A stretch of 64,000 bases of DNA from Gammaproteobacteria bacterium (GCA_029882395.1 JAOUKT010000003.1:35039-99038), one strand, 5' to 3'; positions 38,011-47,204 are shown, counted from the first letter of the stretch. Notes: generated by a model not told the origin, from the letters alone. A program made the numbers and translations.

Positions 38011-40758
38011 ATGGCCCCCAAATCCAGCAGCAAATCCGCGAATAAATCTAAAAATAAACAATCACCGCCGATTATATTAGTCGACGGCTCGTCGTATTTA
38101 TTCCGGGCCTTTCACGCCATGCCGCCATTGACCAATAGCAAGGGCCAGAATACGGGCGCGGTGTATGGTGTGATTAACATGCTGAGAAAGTTACAAGAGC
38201 AATATCAGCCGGAGTCGATGGCGGTGATCTTTGATGCCAAAGGCAAAACCTTTCGCCATGATATGTACCAGGCCTATAAAGCCAACCGTCCGCCCATGCC
38301 GGATGATTTGAGAGAGCAGATTGAGCCATTGCACCAGCTGGTCGAAGCGCTGGGTTATCCGATGCTGGTAGTCGAAGGGGTCGAAGCCGATGACGTGATT
38401 GGCACGCTGGCTAAACAAGCATCAGAAGCAGGTGCCGAGATGCTGATCTCAACCGGCGACAAAGACATGGCACAGCTGGTAAGCGAACATGTCACCCTGA
38501 TCAACACAATGAATAATAGCCTGATGGATGCTGATGGCGTGGTGGCCAAGTTTGATGTCAGGGCCGATCAAATAATTGATTACTTAGCACTGATAGGTGA
38601 CAGCGTTGATAATATCCCCGGCGTGCCTAAAGTCGGACCCAAAACGGCAGCCAAATGGTTAAAAGAATATGGCTCACTGCAGACTATCATGGCCAATGCC
38701 GACAAATTCAAAGGCAAAATCGGTGAAAACCTGCGCAATAGTCTTGAGCACTTGCCATTGTCTTATGATCTGGCAACGATCGATTGTGAGCTGGAGCTCG
38801 AATCCGGCTTGCAAGACCTGGCATTACAGGCCGCGGACAAAGCCCGTTTAAAAGAGCTCTATACAGAGCTGGAGTTCAACAGCTGGTTACGGCAATTAAA
38901 TGAAAATGGCGAGAACATAACGGAGCAGCCGGCGGCTGTTGCGGTGAGTACCGAGGTTGCCTATGAAACCGTGCTGCAAGAAGCGCAATTTCAAAGCTGG
39001 CTGCAAAAACTAACCGCCGCTGACAGTTTTGTCTTCGATACAGAAACCACCAGTCTTAACTATATGCAGGCACGGGTTGTAGGTGTCTCGTTTGCTGTTG
39101 AGCCGTATAAAGCAGCCTATGTGCCGTTTGCGCATGACTACGAGGGCGCGCCCGAGCAGCTGACGGAAGAACAGGTGCTGGGTGCGCTAAAACCGCTGTT
39201 GGAAGACCCAGAGAAAGGCAAAATCGGTCAGAACCTGAAATACGATAAACACGTATTAATGAATCACAATATCGAGATGCAGGGCATACGTGATGACAGC
39301 ATGCTTGAATCCTATGTGGTGGACTCCACTTCGCGCCATGACATGGACACCTTGGCGCTGAAATACCTTGGTGTTAATACCATTCATTTTGAAGATGTGG
39401 CGGGTAAAGGCGCAAAACAAATCACCTTCGATAAAGTGCCGTTAGAACAGGCCGGGCCGTATGCCGCAGAAGATGCCGATATTACCTTACGGCTGCACCA
39501 GGTGTTAGCAGAAAAACTCGCCGCAGATCAGAGCCTGCAAAAAGTCTATCGGGAGATTGAATTACCGCTGGTCAACGTGCTGCAAAAAATGGAGCATACC
39601 GGTGTTAAGGTCAACGTCGAGATGCTGCATCAGCAAAGCAAAGAGCTGGACATTAGCATCAAGGCGATCGAAGCTAAAGCTTACGAGATGGCCGGTGAGC
39701 AATTTAACCTCGCATCGCCAAAACAGATCCAACATATTCTGTTTGAAAAAATGCAAATCCCGGTGATTCGTAAAACGCCAAAAGGACAGCCCTCAACGGC
39801 TGAAGATGTCTTACAGGAACTGGCGGAAGAGTACGAATTGCCCAAGCTGCTTTTAGAGAGCCGATCATTATCAAAGCTGAAATCAACTTATACCGATAAG
39901 CTACCGAAGATGGTTGATGCCAAGACAGGCCGGGTACACACCTCCTATCATCAGGCGGTAGCGGCCACCGGCCGGCTTTCGTCAACCGACCCAAACTTGC
40001 AGAATATCCCGATTCGCAGTGCCGAAGGCCGGAGAATCCGTCAGGCTTTTATCCCGGAAGCGGGGCGCATAATGATGGCAGCGGATTACTCCCAGATCGA
40101 GCTGCGCATCATGGCGCATTTATCGGCAGATGAAGGGTTGTTAAAGGCTTTTTCAAATGACGTGGATGTACACAGTGCTACCGCTGCCGAGGTATTTGGT
40201 TTGGCGCTGGACAAGGTCGGCACGGAAGAACGACGTGCGGCCAAAGCCATTAACTTTGGATTGATTTATGGCATGTCGGCTTTTGGGCTGGCAAAACAGC
40301 TGAATATCACGCGTTTCGATGCACAAGATTATATAGATGTCTATTTCGAACGATATCCCGGCGTCAAAGCGTATATGGATAAAACCCGGGCCCAGGCCCA
40401 CGATGATGGTTACGTTGAAACCGTTTACGGCCGACGTCTGTATCTGCCAGAAATTAATTCACGCAATGGCATGCGGCGCCAGTATGCTGAGCGCACGGCC
40501 ATCAATGCGCCGATGCAGGGGACAGCTGCCGACATCATTAAGCGGGCTATGATCGCCGTTGATATGGAAATGCAAAACAGTTCATACGATGCGCTGATGG
40601 TAATGCAGGTGCACGATGAGCTGGTATTTGAAGTCGCGGCAGATCAGTTAGCAGGCTTTTCACAGCTGGTAACAGAGCAAATGCAGTCGGCAGCAGAGCT
40701 GGCCGTGCCATTAATTGTGTCGGTTGATAGCGGAAAGAACTGGGATGAGGCGCATTAA
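38011..40758 (+). CDS. polA: DNA polymerase I
   Basis: The 915-residue protein has all three domains: the 5'-3' flap nuclease (IILVDGSSYLFRAFHA, VEADDVIGTL, STGDKDMAQLV), the 3'-5' exonuclease with active-site FVFDTETTSL, and the polymerase with motif A AADYSQIELRIMAH, the O-helix RRAAKAINFGLIYGMS and motif C VMQVHDELVFEV. It starts at ATG 38011; an in-frame TTG at 37993 is less likely. The ribosome site is weak. Its stop is followed by a 649-base stretch holding a small-RNA candidate. Confidence 0.98.
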   Translation: MAPKSSSKSANKSKNKQSPPIILVDGSSYLFRAFHAMPPLTNSKGQNTGAVYGVINMLRKLQEQYQPESMAVIFDAKGKTFRHDMYQAYKANRPPMPDDLREQIEPLHQLVEALGYPMLVVEGVEADDVIGTLAKQASEAGAEMLISTGDKDMAQLVSEHVTLINTMNNSLMDADGVVAKFDVRADQIIDYLALIGDSVDNIPGVPKVGPKTAAKWLKEYGSLQTIMANADKFKGKIGENLRNSLEHLPLSYDLATIDCELELESGLQDLALQAADKARLKELYTELEFNSWLRQLNENGENITEQPAAVAVSTEVAYETVLQEAQFQSWLQKLTAADSFVFDTETTSLNYMQARVVGVSFAVEPYKAAYVPFAHDYEGAPEQLTEEQVLGALKPLLEDPEKGKIGQNLKYDKHVLMNHNIEMQGIRDDSMLESYVVDSTSRHDMDTLALKYLGVNTIHFEDVAGKGAKQITFDKVPLEQAGPYAAEDADITLRLHQVLAEKLAADQSLQKVYREIELPLVNVLQKMEHTGVKVNVEMLHQQSKELDISIKAIEAKAYEMAGEQFNLASPKQIQHILFEKMQIPVIRKTPKGQPSTAEDVLQELAEEYELPKLLLESRSLSKLKSTYTDKLPKMVDAKTGRVHTSYHQAVAATGRLSSTDPNLQNIPIRSAEGRRIRQAFIPEAGRIMMAADYSQIELRIMAHLSADEGLLKAFSNDVDVHSATAAEVFGLALDKVGTEERRAAKAINFGLIYGMSAFGLAKQLNITRFDAQDYIDVYFERYPGVKAYMDKTRAQAHDDGYVETVYGRRLYLPEINSRNGMRRQYAERTAINAPMQGTAADIIKRAMIAVDMEMQNSSYDALMVMQVHDELVFEVAADQLAGFSQLVTEQMQSAAELAVPLIVSVDSGKNWDEAH

Positions 40759-40818
40759 AATAGCCCAATACAATTGGGGTTTTAACCTTATTTTCAGCAA
40801 AATAATGCACAAATCACT

Positions 40819-40848
40819 CTCAATCGTTACAGAAGTGTAACGATTGAG
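40819..40848. repeat. perfect 13-bp inverted repeat after polA
   Basis: CTCAATCGTTACA and TGTAACGATTGAG pair perfectly over 13 bases around a GAAG tetraloop. It lies 60 bases after the polA stop and just before the small-RNA promoter. The following bases (CTTATTTG) are a poor T tract, so it could be the polA terminator or an operator-like dyad for the small RNA. Confidence 0.6.
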
Positions 40849-40867
40849 CTTATTTGCCGGAACTCTT

Positions 40868-40895
40868 TTGACTTTGCCTAGTCATAGTCTTTAAT
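40868..40895 (+). promoter_or_regulatory. candidate promoter of the small RNA
   Basis: TTGACT (40868-40873), a 16-base spacer and TTTAAT (40890-40895) make a reasonable vegetative promoter; transcription would start near 40902. Overlapping it, GAACTC (40860-40865) with TCATA 16 bases later recalls an RpoE/AlgU-type promoter (GAACTT-N16-TCtgA), which drives ersA in Pseudomonas. I cannot decide between them. Confidence 0.45.
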
Positions 40896-40901
40896 CTGTT
40901 C

Positions 40902-41041
40902 AGTAAGTAGTTTTTAAGTAATGTAGCAGCGCTGTAGCCCGGCGTGGTCCGTTCTCCTCCCTGAGCGGACACATTGGGTCCGGTTACCCCAAACCGGCCC
41001 TTGATTCACCCCGGCCAACCCCAAAGGCCGGGGTTTTTTTT
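40902..41041 (+). ncRNA. Hfq-type small RNA candidate in the ErsA/Spot 42 position
   Basis: About 140 bases with three successive hairpins and no open reading frame. Hairpin 1: 40947-40954 pairs with 40963-40970 over 8 bp and shows the loop TCCTCCCT, an anti-Shine-Dalgarno sequence. Hairpin 2: CCGGTT (40980-40985) with AACCGG (40992-40997), extended by GGG/CCC around one bulged T. Hairpin 3 is an 8-bp GC stem with a T run, a classic Rho-independent end that can serve Hfq. The gene sits between polA and engB, exactly where Spot 42 (enterics) and ErsA (Pseudomonas) are known. The 5' end is inferred. Confidence 0.75.
41009..41041 (+). terminator. Rho-independent terminator of the small RNA
   Basis: CCCCGGCC (41009-41016) and GGCCGGGG (41026-41033) form a perfect 8-bp stem with a 9-base loop, followed by eight T residues. 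Confidence 0.93.
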
Positions 41042-41416
41042 GCCGATAAATAAGCCGATCATTTAGTCTTTGTTTCAATAACATAAAAAGTAAATTAAAA
41101 AGCCGGAGAAAGTCTTCAAGCGATGGTTGTTTGGTGGAAGCTGGTGAGGTAAAAAAGCGGGCCAGAGGGCGGTAAAAAAAGATAACCTTCTCCTCCTGAA
41201 GAGGAGAAGGCAGGATCAGGGGGAATTCTCTGGTTTATGTGACCAGTTTAGAGTAGCCCCTGTTCTAATTTGCTCCCTGAGCTATGCCTACATTACGTCA
41301 GCAATCTAAAAAAAACAATACTATTTAGATTGAAATAGTAATTATATTTAACGTTTTTAATCAATTAGGCATTTATGGCCTATATTTATACTAAATTTTA
41401 GACTGAATTGATCAAT
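41042..41416. other. intergenic region between small RNA and diguanylate cyclase
   Basis: This 375-base stretch holds no plausible gene. The left half is mixed and includes a GA-rich run and the palindromic element at 41186-41210. The right half (about 41300-41405) is very AT-rich and probably contains the promoter of the downstream cyclase, but several AT-rich hexamers compete and I cannot choose one. Confidence 0.6.
41186..41210. repeat. palindromic element CCTTCTCCTC / GAGGAGAAGG
   Basis: Two perfect 10-base arms (41186-41195 and 41201-41210) surround a CTGAA loop. The element is followed by GCAGGATCAGGGGG, which gives it the look of the dispersed CTCTCC...GGAGAG-type intergenic palindromes common in proteobacterial genomes. 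Only one copy is seen in this window. Confidence 0.6.
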
Positions 41417-42490
41417 ATGAAAGCCTCTGGTTTATCATCAGAACTCGTGATTAAAGAGAATTACAGACTGTTTGTTGTTATTAACTTTATTTCTTACCTG
41501 GGCATTCTTGCTCATCTGGCATTTATCATCTTATTTTTCTGGATAAATATTAACTTTCTGGCCTATTTTAACTTCTTTAGTGTCAGTGTCTGGCTTTATT
41601 CATATGCCCTGAATCGTGCCGGCAAACATTCAAAAGCCATGATTGCGCTTTCTCTCGAAGTGATATTGCATGCTGTCATTGCGACCTATTTTATGGGCTG
41701 GGATAGTGGCTTCCATTACTATTTTTTACCGTTTATTTTATTTTTATTCATCAATCACAAACAATCGTTGCTGTCGATTGTGGCTGAATCCGCAGCGGTA
41801 TTGAGTATGTATCTCTGGCTTTTAATGCATACCCGGGGTTCGGCTTATCAAAACCTTATCGATGCAGATGTGATCAATGGCTTTCAGTTTATGAATATTG
41901 GTGTCAACTTTTTAGCGATTGGTCTGCTGGGTTATGCATTAAGAACATCATCAATGCGCGCGGAATGGGAAATGGAGCAGCTGGCAAGTACCGATTCACT
42001 GACGGGGCTTTATAATCGCAGGAAAATGTATGAAATGCTGGAGCAGGAACGGATAAGACTGCAGCGTAGTGAGAAGCCTTTTGTATTGGTGATTTCGGAT
42101 ATCGATTATTTCAAGGCAATCAATGACCAGTATGGGCATGAGTGCGGAGATTATGTCTTAAGGGAAATTTCATTATTAATGCAATCAGCATTAAGAAAGC
42201 AGGATATAGTGTCTCGCTGGGGTGGCGAGGAGTTTATATTGTTGCTGCCAGAAACTGACGGCCCCGGAGCGAAAACCGTCATAGAAACCCTGCGCAAGCA
42301 AGTAGCCTCACGTTTATTCGAGTATGAGACGCATCGGTTTTCAATCACCATGACCTTTGGAATGGCATTATTTGATGGTTCTCAGCCGATTGCAAATGTT
42401 ATTGGTGAAGCCGATAAACTGTTATACAGAGGCAAACAACAAGGCCGCAATTGCATTATGACTTCGGAATATTTGAATCCTGCTTTTTGA
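41417..42490 (+). CDS. membrane diguanylate cyclase
   Basis: The 357-residue protein has about six N-terminal membrane helices (about 20-180) and one C-terminal GGDEF domain with an intact WGGEEF (269-273), the DIDYFKAINDQYGHECGD substrate segment and an RKQD inhibitory-site motif five residues upstream. It should make c-di-GMP with product inhibition. I use ATG 41417 over a TTG at 41408. Its 3' end overlaps engB by 35 bases tail to tail. It is inserted between the small RNA and engB, which are adjacent in Pseudomonas. Confidence 0.92.
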   Translation: MKASGLSSELVIKENYRLFVVINFISYLGILAHLAFIILFFWININFLAYFNFFSVSVWLYSYALNRAGKHSKAMIALSLEVILHAVIATYFMGWDSGFHYYFLPFILFLFINHKQSLLSIVAESAAVLSMYLWLLMHTRGSAYQNLIDADVINGFQFMNIGVNFLAIGLLGYALRTSSMRAEWEMEQLASTDSLTGLYNRRKMYEMLEQERIRLQRSEKPFVLVISDIDYFKAINDQYGHECGDYVLREISLLMQSALRKQDIVSRWGGEEFILLLPETDGPGAKTVIETLRKQVASRLFEYETHRFSITMTFGMALFDGSQPIANVIGEADKLLYRGKQQGRNCIMTSEYLNPAF

Positions 42491-43100
42491 CCGTTTCTAA
42501 TGCATCCAGGCCTAACCACTGATCGAGTATTTGATGAATTTCACTGATGCCCTGTTTTTTTAAGGCAGAAAACATCTGCACTGACGCTTCCAGGCCTTCT
42601 TCTTTTATGTGTTTTTGAACCTGCAGCAGAGTGGCTTTAGCGGGGCCTTTTTTAAGCTTGTCGGCTTTTGTTAACAGCACATGGGCGGGAATATTAAAAT
42701 GCGCACACCATTCCAGCATTTTCCAGTCGAATTCTTTTAATGGGTGGCGAATATCCATAATGATGACCAGCCCGACAATATTTGGCCGATCGGCCAGATA
42801 GCTTTCCATCAGCTCTAGCCATTGTTTTTTAACCCTGGGCGGTACTTTGGCAAAGCCATAGCCTGGCAAATCGACCAGCAGACGAGTCTCATCGAGTGAA
42901 AAGAAGTTAATTAGCTGAGTCCGCCCCGGTGTTTTACTGGTACGGGCAATGCCTTTATTATCAGCCAAAGTGTTGATGGCGCTGGATTTGCCGGCATTAG
43001 AACGGCCCGCGAAAGCGATCTCAAGGGTGTCGTAATCTGGAAATTGCTTTTTAGCCGCCGCACTGATCAGGAAGCGCAGTCGTTTGTAATATGTATTCAT
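42456..43100 (-). CDS. engB: ribosome biogenesis GTPase EngB (YsxC/YihA)
   Basis: The 214-residue GTPase has the P-loop GRSNAGKSS, switch region SKTPGRTQLINFF, the G3 motif VDLPGYGFA and the G4 motif LLTKADKLKKG. It helps assemble the large ribosomal subunit. The ATG at 43098-43100 gives the usual N-terminus (NTYYKRLRFLISAA); a start at 43142 would add 14 residues without a ribosome site. Confidence 0.96.
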   Translation of the reverse strand: MNTYYKRLRFLISAAAKKQFPDYDTLEIAFAGRSNAGKSSAINTLADNKGIARTSKTPGRTQLINFFSLDETRLLVDLPGYGFAKVPPRVKKQWLELMESYLADRPNIVGLVIIMDIRHPLKEFDWKMLEWCAHFNIPAHVLLTKADKLKKGPAKATLLQVQKHIKEEGLEASVQMFSALKKQGISEIHQILDQWLGLDALETVKKQDSNIPKS

Positions 43101-43279
43101 TGTTGAATTATACGTCTGTTTATAAGACTTAGCTAAGGCCATTTGCTTTATCGATATATACTAATTTATAGTCAAATACCTTTGATGCCAGCGCCTCGGT
43201 GGTGTAAACTCGCCGCACAAATTTTTCTGCGCCTGGCAACAAACGTTATGGCGGAATTCCATCCTCTGGGAGAGCTCGA

Positions 43280-43891
43280 ATGAAAACTAAATTATTAATA
43301 GCGGCGTTTTGTGCTTTATTAGGTTTTAACGCGGCTGTAACGGCTGCTGGCAACGCAACAGCCGGTAAGAATAAAGCGGCAATGTGCATGGGTTGTCACG
43401 GTGCAGATGGTAATGCGCCTGCTGATGCGTTTCCAAAGCTGGCCGGACAACACGCTGCCTACCTCGTAAAGCAGCTGGCTGACTTTAAAGTCGCGACTCA
43501 CCGTAATGACCCGACTATGCTCGGCATGGTGGCAGCATTAAGTGATCAGGATATGCAGGATCTGGGTGCCTTTTACGCCGCGCAGACAGGTAAGCCGGGT
43601 ATGGCTGATGAGAAGCAGGTTGAGCTCGGTAAAGCGATTTACCGTGGCGGCAACATCGCATCGGGTGTTCCAGCTTGTATGGGTTGCCATTCTCCAAGCG
43701 GTGCCGGTAACCCGGGCGCTAAATTCCCGTCATTGAAAGGTCAGCATGCAAAGTACACAGCTAAGCAGTTACGTGATTTCCGTGACAGCAAGCGTACAAA
43801 CGATGCCGGCAAAATGATGCGTAATGTGGCGGCTCGTATGAGCAATGCCGAGATTGAAGCGGTTTCTCAGTTTATTGCGGGTCTGAAATAA
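43280..43891 (+). CDS. diheme cytochrome c4
   Basis: The 203-residue periplasmic cytochrome has a signal peptide (about 1-22, AVTAAG) and two CxxCH heme sites, CMGCH at 36-40 and CMGCH at 133-137, in two similar class I domains with the FPKLAGQHAAYLVKQL and FPSLKGQHAKYTAKQL repeats typical of cytochrome c4. It carries electrons to terminal oxidases. A GGGAG ribosome site precedes the ATG. The resB-ccsA genes for its heme attachment follow. Confidence 0.96.
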   Translation: MKTKLLIAAFCALLGFNAAVTAAGNATAGKNKAAMCMGCHGADGNAPADAFPKLAGQHAAYLVKQLADFKVATHRNDPTMLGMVAALSDQDMQDLGAFYAAQTGKPGMADEKQVELGKAIYRGGNIASGVPACMGCHSPSGAGNPGAKFPSLKGQHAKYTAKQLRDFRDSKRTNDAGKMMRNVAARMSNAEIEAVSQFIAGLK

Positions 43892-43916
43892 GCCTTGCCA
43901 TTGCTGTTTAAAAAAA

Positions 43917-43943
43917 GGGTGACTTCGGTCACCCTTTTTTTTT
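43917..43943 (+). terminator. Rho-independent terminator after cytochrome c4
   Basis: GGGTGAC-TTCG-GTCACCC (7-bp stem with a stable TTCG loop) is preceded by an A run and followed by nine T residues, so it may work in both directions. Confidence 0.95.
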
Positions 43944-43998
43944 GCCCGTAATTATTGATTTATAATCAAATTATAAAGATATAAAGTACAGCCGGGTA

Positions 43999-44007
43999 TG
44001 GCATAAT
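43999..44007 (+). promoter_or_regulatory. extended -10 promoter candidate for resB-ccsA
   Basis: TGGCATAAT is an extended -10 element 36 bases upstream of the GTG start of resB, after the strong terminator that isolates it from the cytochrome c4 gene. There is no good -35 match. Confidence 0.4.
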
Positions 44008-44043
44008 GCGGCCTCTTTTACTATTTGATACAGGGTTATCTGC

Positions 44044-46041
44044 GTGGCTGAAGTCGTAAAAAAACCACAAAAAACAACGGCTAAGCGGTTTATTGAATTT
44101 TTAGGTTCAATGGAGCTAGCGATTACCTTGTTATCAGCTTTAGCTGTGGCTTCTGTTATCGGTACCATCTTGCAGCAGAACCAAAGTTATAACGATTATA
44201 TTTTAAAGTTTGGTCCTTTCTGGTTTGATGTATTTGAAAAAATAGCTCTGTATGATGTTTATGCGGCGATCTGGTTTTTATCGATTCTAGGCTTTTTGAT
44301 CCTCTCGACATCGGTCTGCGTTTATCGTAATGCGCCGGTTTTTTTACGCGAAGCCCGTCATTTCCGCACCAATGTTCAATTAAAGTCGCTGCAAACCTTT
44401 AAACACCAGCATCAATGGCAGCTTGAAAAGTCTGCTGAAGAACTGGTGCCGATGGCAGCCGCCTTCTTTAATTATCTGGGTTTGAAATCAAAGTCTGAGG
44501 CTGGAGAAGGCTTTCAGCTGATTGCGGCTAAAAAAGGTGGCATCAATCGCTGGGGATATATATTGACGCACATGGGCGTCATTATCATCTGCATCGGTGC
44601 TTTATTCGACAGTAAAATCCCGATGATGGTTTCGGAATGGTCAGGTAATTTAAAACCTGAGACGCGAAACATCTCAGCTTCAGAGGTGCCCGATATTAGT
44701 CGAATTGCACCCGGCAATGCTTCGTTTAGAGGTAATGTGCAGGTGCCCGAGGGTGGCAAGGCCAACATTGTTTTTCTTAATGTTCGTGACGGTTATGTGG
44801 TACAGGAACTGCCCTTTGCCATTGAATTAAAGGACTTTCGTGTCGAGCACTATTCGACAGGCGCGCCAAAATCCTTTGAAAGTGACCTGTTAATTCATGA
44901 TGATCAGCTGGAAAAGCCGCTTGCAGCGACCATTGCCGTCAATCACCCACTGCTATACCGGGGCTTTGCATTGTACCAGGCCAGCTTTGCTGACGGCGGC
45001 TCAAAACTGGATCTGAATTTATGGTCTCTGGTCGATAAACCTGGCACTGTGATCAGCAAAAAGACGGCGATCTTTAAAAACTTCAGTTTTACGGCAACAG
45101 GTGAAACACTCAGCGCTGAAATGATTGATTTTCGTTTGTTTAATATTAATGACGTTTTACAGCAAGATGGCACAACGCAACAAACCAACATCGGACCCAG
45201 CATCACCTTTAAGATAAGAGATGCCTCTGGTGTCGCAAAAGAATTTGTTAACTATATGCTGCCGGTGACCACAGAAGGCGTCACAAGCTATCTTAGCGGC
45301 GTTCGCTCAGATCCGACTCAGCCGTTCCAGTATTTACACTTACCGGTTGCTGAAGGTGGTGTCGATCGATTCATGCAGCTGCTGGCAAAGCTGGCCGATG
45401 AAAAGGTGGTTGAAACAGCGGCGATAGAGACCGTCGGCAGAACCATGGGTAAAGCCCTGCTAAAAAACGAGGACCTGGCCGCGGATATCAGTGGATCCAT
45501 GCTCAATCTGGTAGCTTTGTTTTTATCGGGCGGATATGAGGCGGTTGTCAATGACGTTAAAGCGCGTGTGCCTGAAGACAAACAGCAGGAAGTAATTGAA
45601 ACCTACCTGAAGTTATTGCAGAGTGTAATCGGCACGGTTTATGAAACTATGCTGAATGCAGAGGGTCAAAAATCTCTGCAAGAGTCTGACTGGCTCTGGT
45701 TTGATATGGCACTGCAGGCGCTGAATACCTTGCCGTATTACGGCGCACCCTTATATGTTGAAATGAAATCATTCGAGCATATTCAGGCGGCAGGCATCCA
45801 GATAACGAAATCACCGGGTCAGAATATTGTATATTTTGGCTGTGTGCTGCTAATGATTGGTGTTTTCTTTTTGTTTTATATTAACCCAATCCGCTACTGG
45901 CTCTGGCTTGATCAGCAAAATGGTAAAACCCGCATCTTGTTAGCTGGCGTAAGTCATCGTCATACCCGAGATTTTGAGAAACAATTTGATAAAGCTGTTG
46001 AAGTTTTTGATTCAGCGCTCAACAGAGAAAGAGGTGAATAA
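44044..46041 (+). CDS. resB: cytochrome c biogenesis protein ResB/Ccs1
   Basis: The 665-residue inner-membrane protein has three N-terminal helices (about 20-45, 70-95 and 165-185), a large periplasmic part and a last helix near 600-620. MELAITLLSALAVASVIGTILQQNQ, RWGYILTHMGVIIICIGALFDS and LYRGFALYQASFADGGSKL are typical of ResB/Ccs1. With CcsA it brings heme to apocytochromes in System II maturation. The start is GTG 44044. A helical insert around residues 440-540 lengthens it beyond Bacillus ResB. Confidence 0.94.
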   Translation: MAEVVKKPQKTTAKRFIEFLGSMELAITLLSALAVASVIGTILQQNQSYNDYILKFGPFWFDVFEKIALYDVYAAIWFLSILGFLILSTSVCVYRNAPVFLREARHFRTNVQLKSLQTFKHQHQWQLEKSAEELVPMAAAFFNYLGLKSKSEAGEGFQLIAAKKGGINRWGYILTHMGVIIICIGALFDSKIPMMVSEWSGNLKPETRNISASEVPDISRIAPGNASFRGNVQVPEGGKANIVFLNVRDGYVVQELPFAIELKDFRVEHYSTGAPKSFESDLLIHDDQLEKPLAATIAVNHPLLYRGFALYQASFADGGSKLDLNLWSLVDKPGTVISKKTAIFKNFSFTATGETLSAEMIDFRLFNINDVLQQDGTTQQTNIGPSITFKIRDASGVAKEFVNYMLPVTTEGVTSYLSGVRSDPTQPFQYLHLPVAEGGVDRFMQLLAKLADEKVVETAAIETVGRTMGKALLKNEDLAADISGSMLNLVALFLSGGYEAVVNDVKARVPEDKQQEVIETYLKLLQSVIGTVYETMLNAEGQKSLQESDWLWFDMALQALNTLPYYGAPLYVEMKSFEHIQAAGIQITKSPGQNIVYFGCVLLMIGVFFLFYINPIRYWLWLDQQNGKTRILLAGVSHRHTRDFEKQFDKAVEVFDSALNRERGE

Positions 46042-47204
46042 TGTCGGCCACTGAAAAGCAGATGTTTGAAGAGTTACAAAAACCCGGGCTTTTAAGCCAG
46101 ATCAGTGTAAAAGACGGGGCATGGTTTGCTTTGGTTTTTGCAGCAGTGCTCAGCACGCTGGTATTTTATTCATCAATAATGGATGGCTATGAAGTTGGCA
46201 TCTTAATTGGCATAGGTGTGCTAACCGCATTTGTCGGCTGGTACTGGAAAAGCAGCGTGATATTTGCGATCAGTGTCGGCGTGATCAGCTTATTTGCAAT
46301 CTGGTTATACGGTGATAGCCTGGCAGCCGGCGAGCAGAATTTTTTGCTTAAATTCCTGCTTGCCAGCCAGTCTGCATTTGCCTGGATGGGGGCCTTGTTT
46401 TTCCTCGCCACTGCGACCTATTTTCTTGGCCTCATTGCAAACTCTGAGTTTGCGCTGAATACGGCCTCAAGGCTGACCTGGATAGCCAGTGGTTTTGGCT
46501 TTATTGGATTAATGGTTCGCTGGCGGGAGAGTTATTTATTTAATCCAGAATACGGCCATATACCGGTCAGTAACCTGTATGAAGTGTTTATCATGTTCTG
46601 CATTATTACGGGTTTGATGTATCTGTATTATGAAGCCATTTATAAAAATAAGAATGCAGGCGGTTTTGTTTTACTGGTGATATCCGCGGCAGTTGGTTTT
46701 ATCTTTTGGTATGAAAGTCGCGGCGCCGCTGATATAAAACCGCTGGTTCCTGCCTTGCAGAGCTACTGGATGAAAATCCACGTCCCGGCTAATTTTGTCG
46801 GTTACGGTGCCTTTGCGATGAGTGCAATGCTGGCGATCGCCTATTTGTTAAAAGATAAATTCTCTGAAAATAAAATTATTCAGCGTTTACCAGAGCTACA
46901 AATGATAGACGATATTATGTACAAAGCCATAGCCCTGGGTTTTGCATTTTTTACGATAGCGACTATTTTGGGCGCGATGTGGGCGGCTGAGGCATGGGGC
47001 GGTTACTGGAGCTGGGATCCAAAAGAAACCTGGGCCTTAATCGTCTGGCTGAACTATGCGGCATGGTTACATATGCGATTAACTAAAGGCTGGCGCGGTG
47101 TGCCGATGGCCTGGTGGTCAATAATAGGGCTGTTTGTGACCTTGTTCGCATTTCTGGGCGTGAATATGTTCCTCTCCGGTTTACATTCGTACGGTGAGTT
47201 GTAA
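46041..47204 (+). CDS. ccsA: cytochrome c biogenesis protein CcsA/ResC
   Basis: The 387-residue membrane protein has about eight helices and the tryptophan-rich heme-handling WWD signature (WGGYWSWDPKETWALIVWLNYAAWLH). Conserved histidines are in KIHVPANFVGYGAF, YAAWLHMR and LHSYGEL. It overlaps resB by one base (TAATG) and forms the System II heme-delivery complex with it. Confidence 0.96.
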   Translation: MSATEKQMFEELQKPGLLSQISVKDGAWFALVFAAVLSTLVFYSSIMDGYEVGILIGIGVLTAFVGWYWKSSVIFAISVGVISLFAIWLYGDSLAAGEQNFLLKFLLASQSAFAWMGALFFLATATYFLGLIANSEFALNTASRLTWIASGFGFIGLMVRWRESYLFNPEYGHIPVSNLYEVFIMFCIITGLMYLYYEAIYKNKNAGGFVLLVISAAVGFIFWYESRGAADIKPLVPALQSYWMKIHVPANFVGYGAFAMSAMLAIAYLLKDKFSENKIIQRLPELQMIDDIMYKAIALGFAFFTIATILGAMWAAEAWGGYWSWDPKETWALIVWLNYAAWLHMRLTKGWRGVPMAWWSIIGLFVTLFAFLGVNMFLSGLHSYGEL

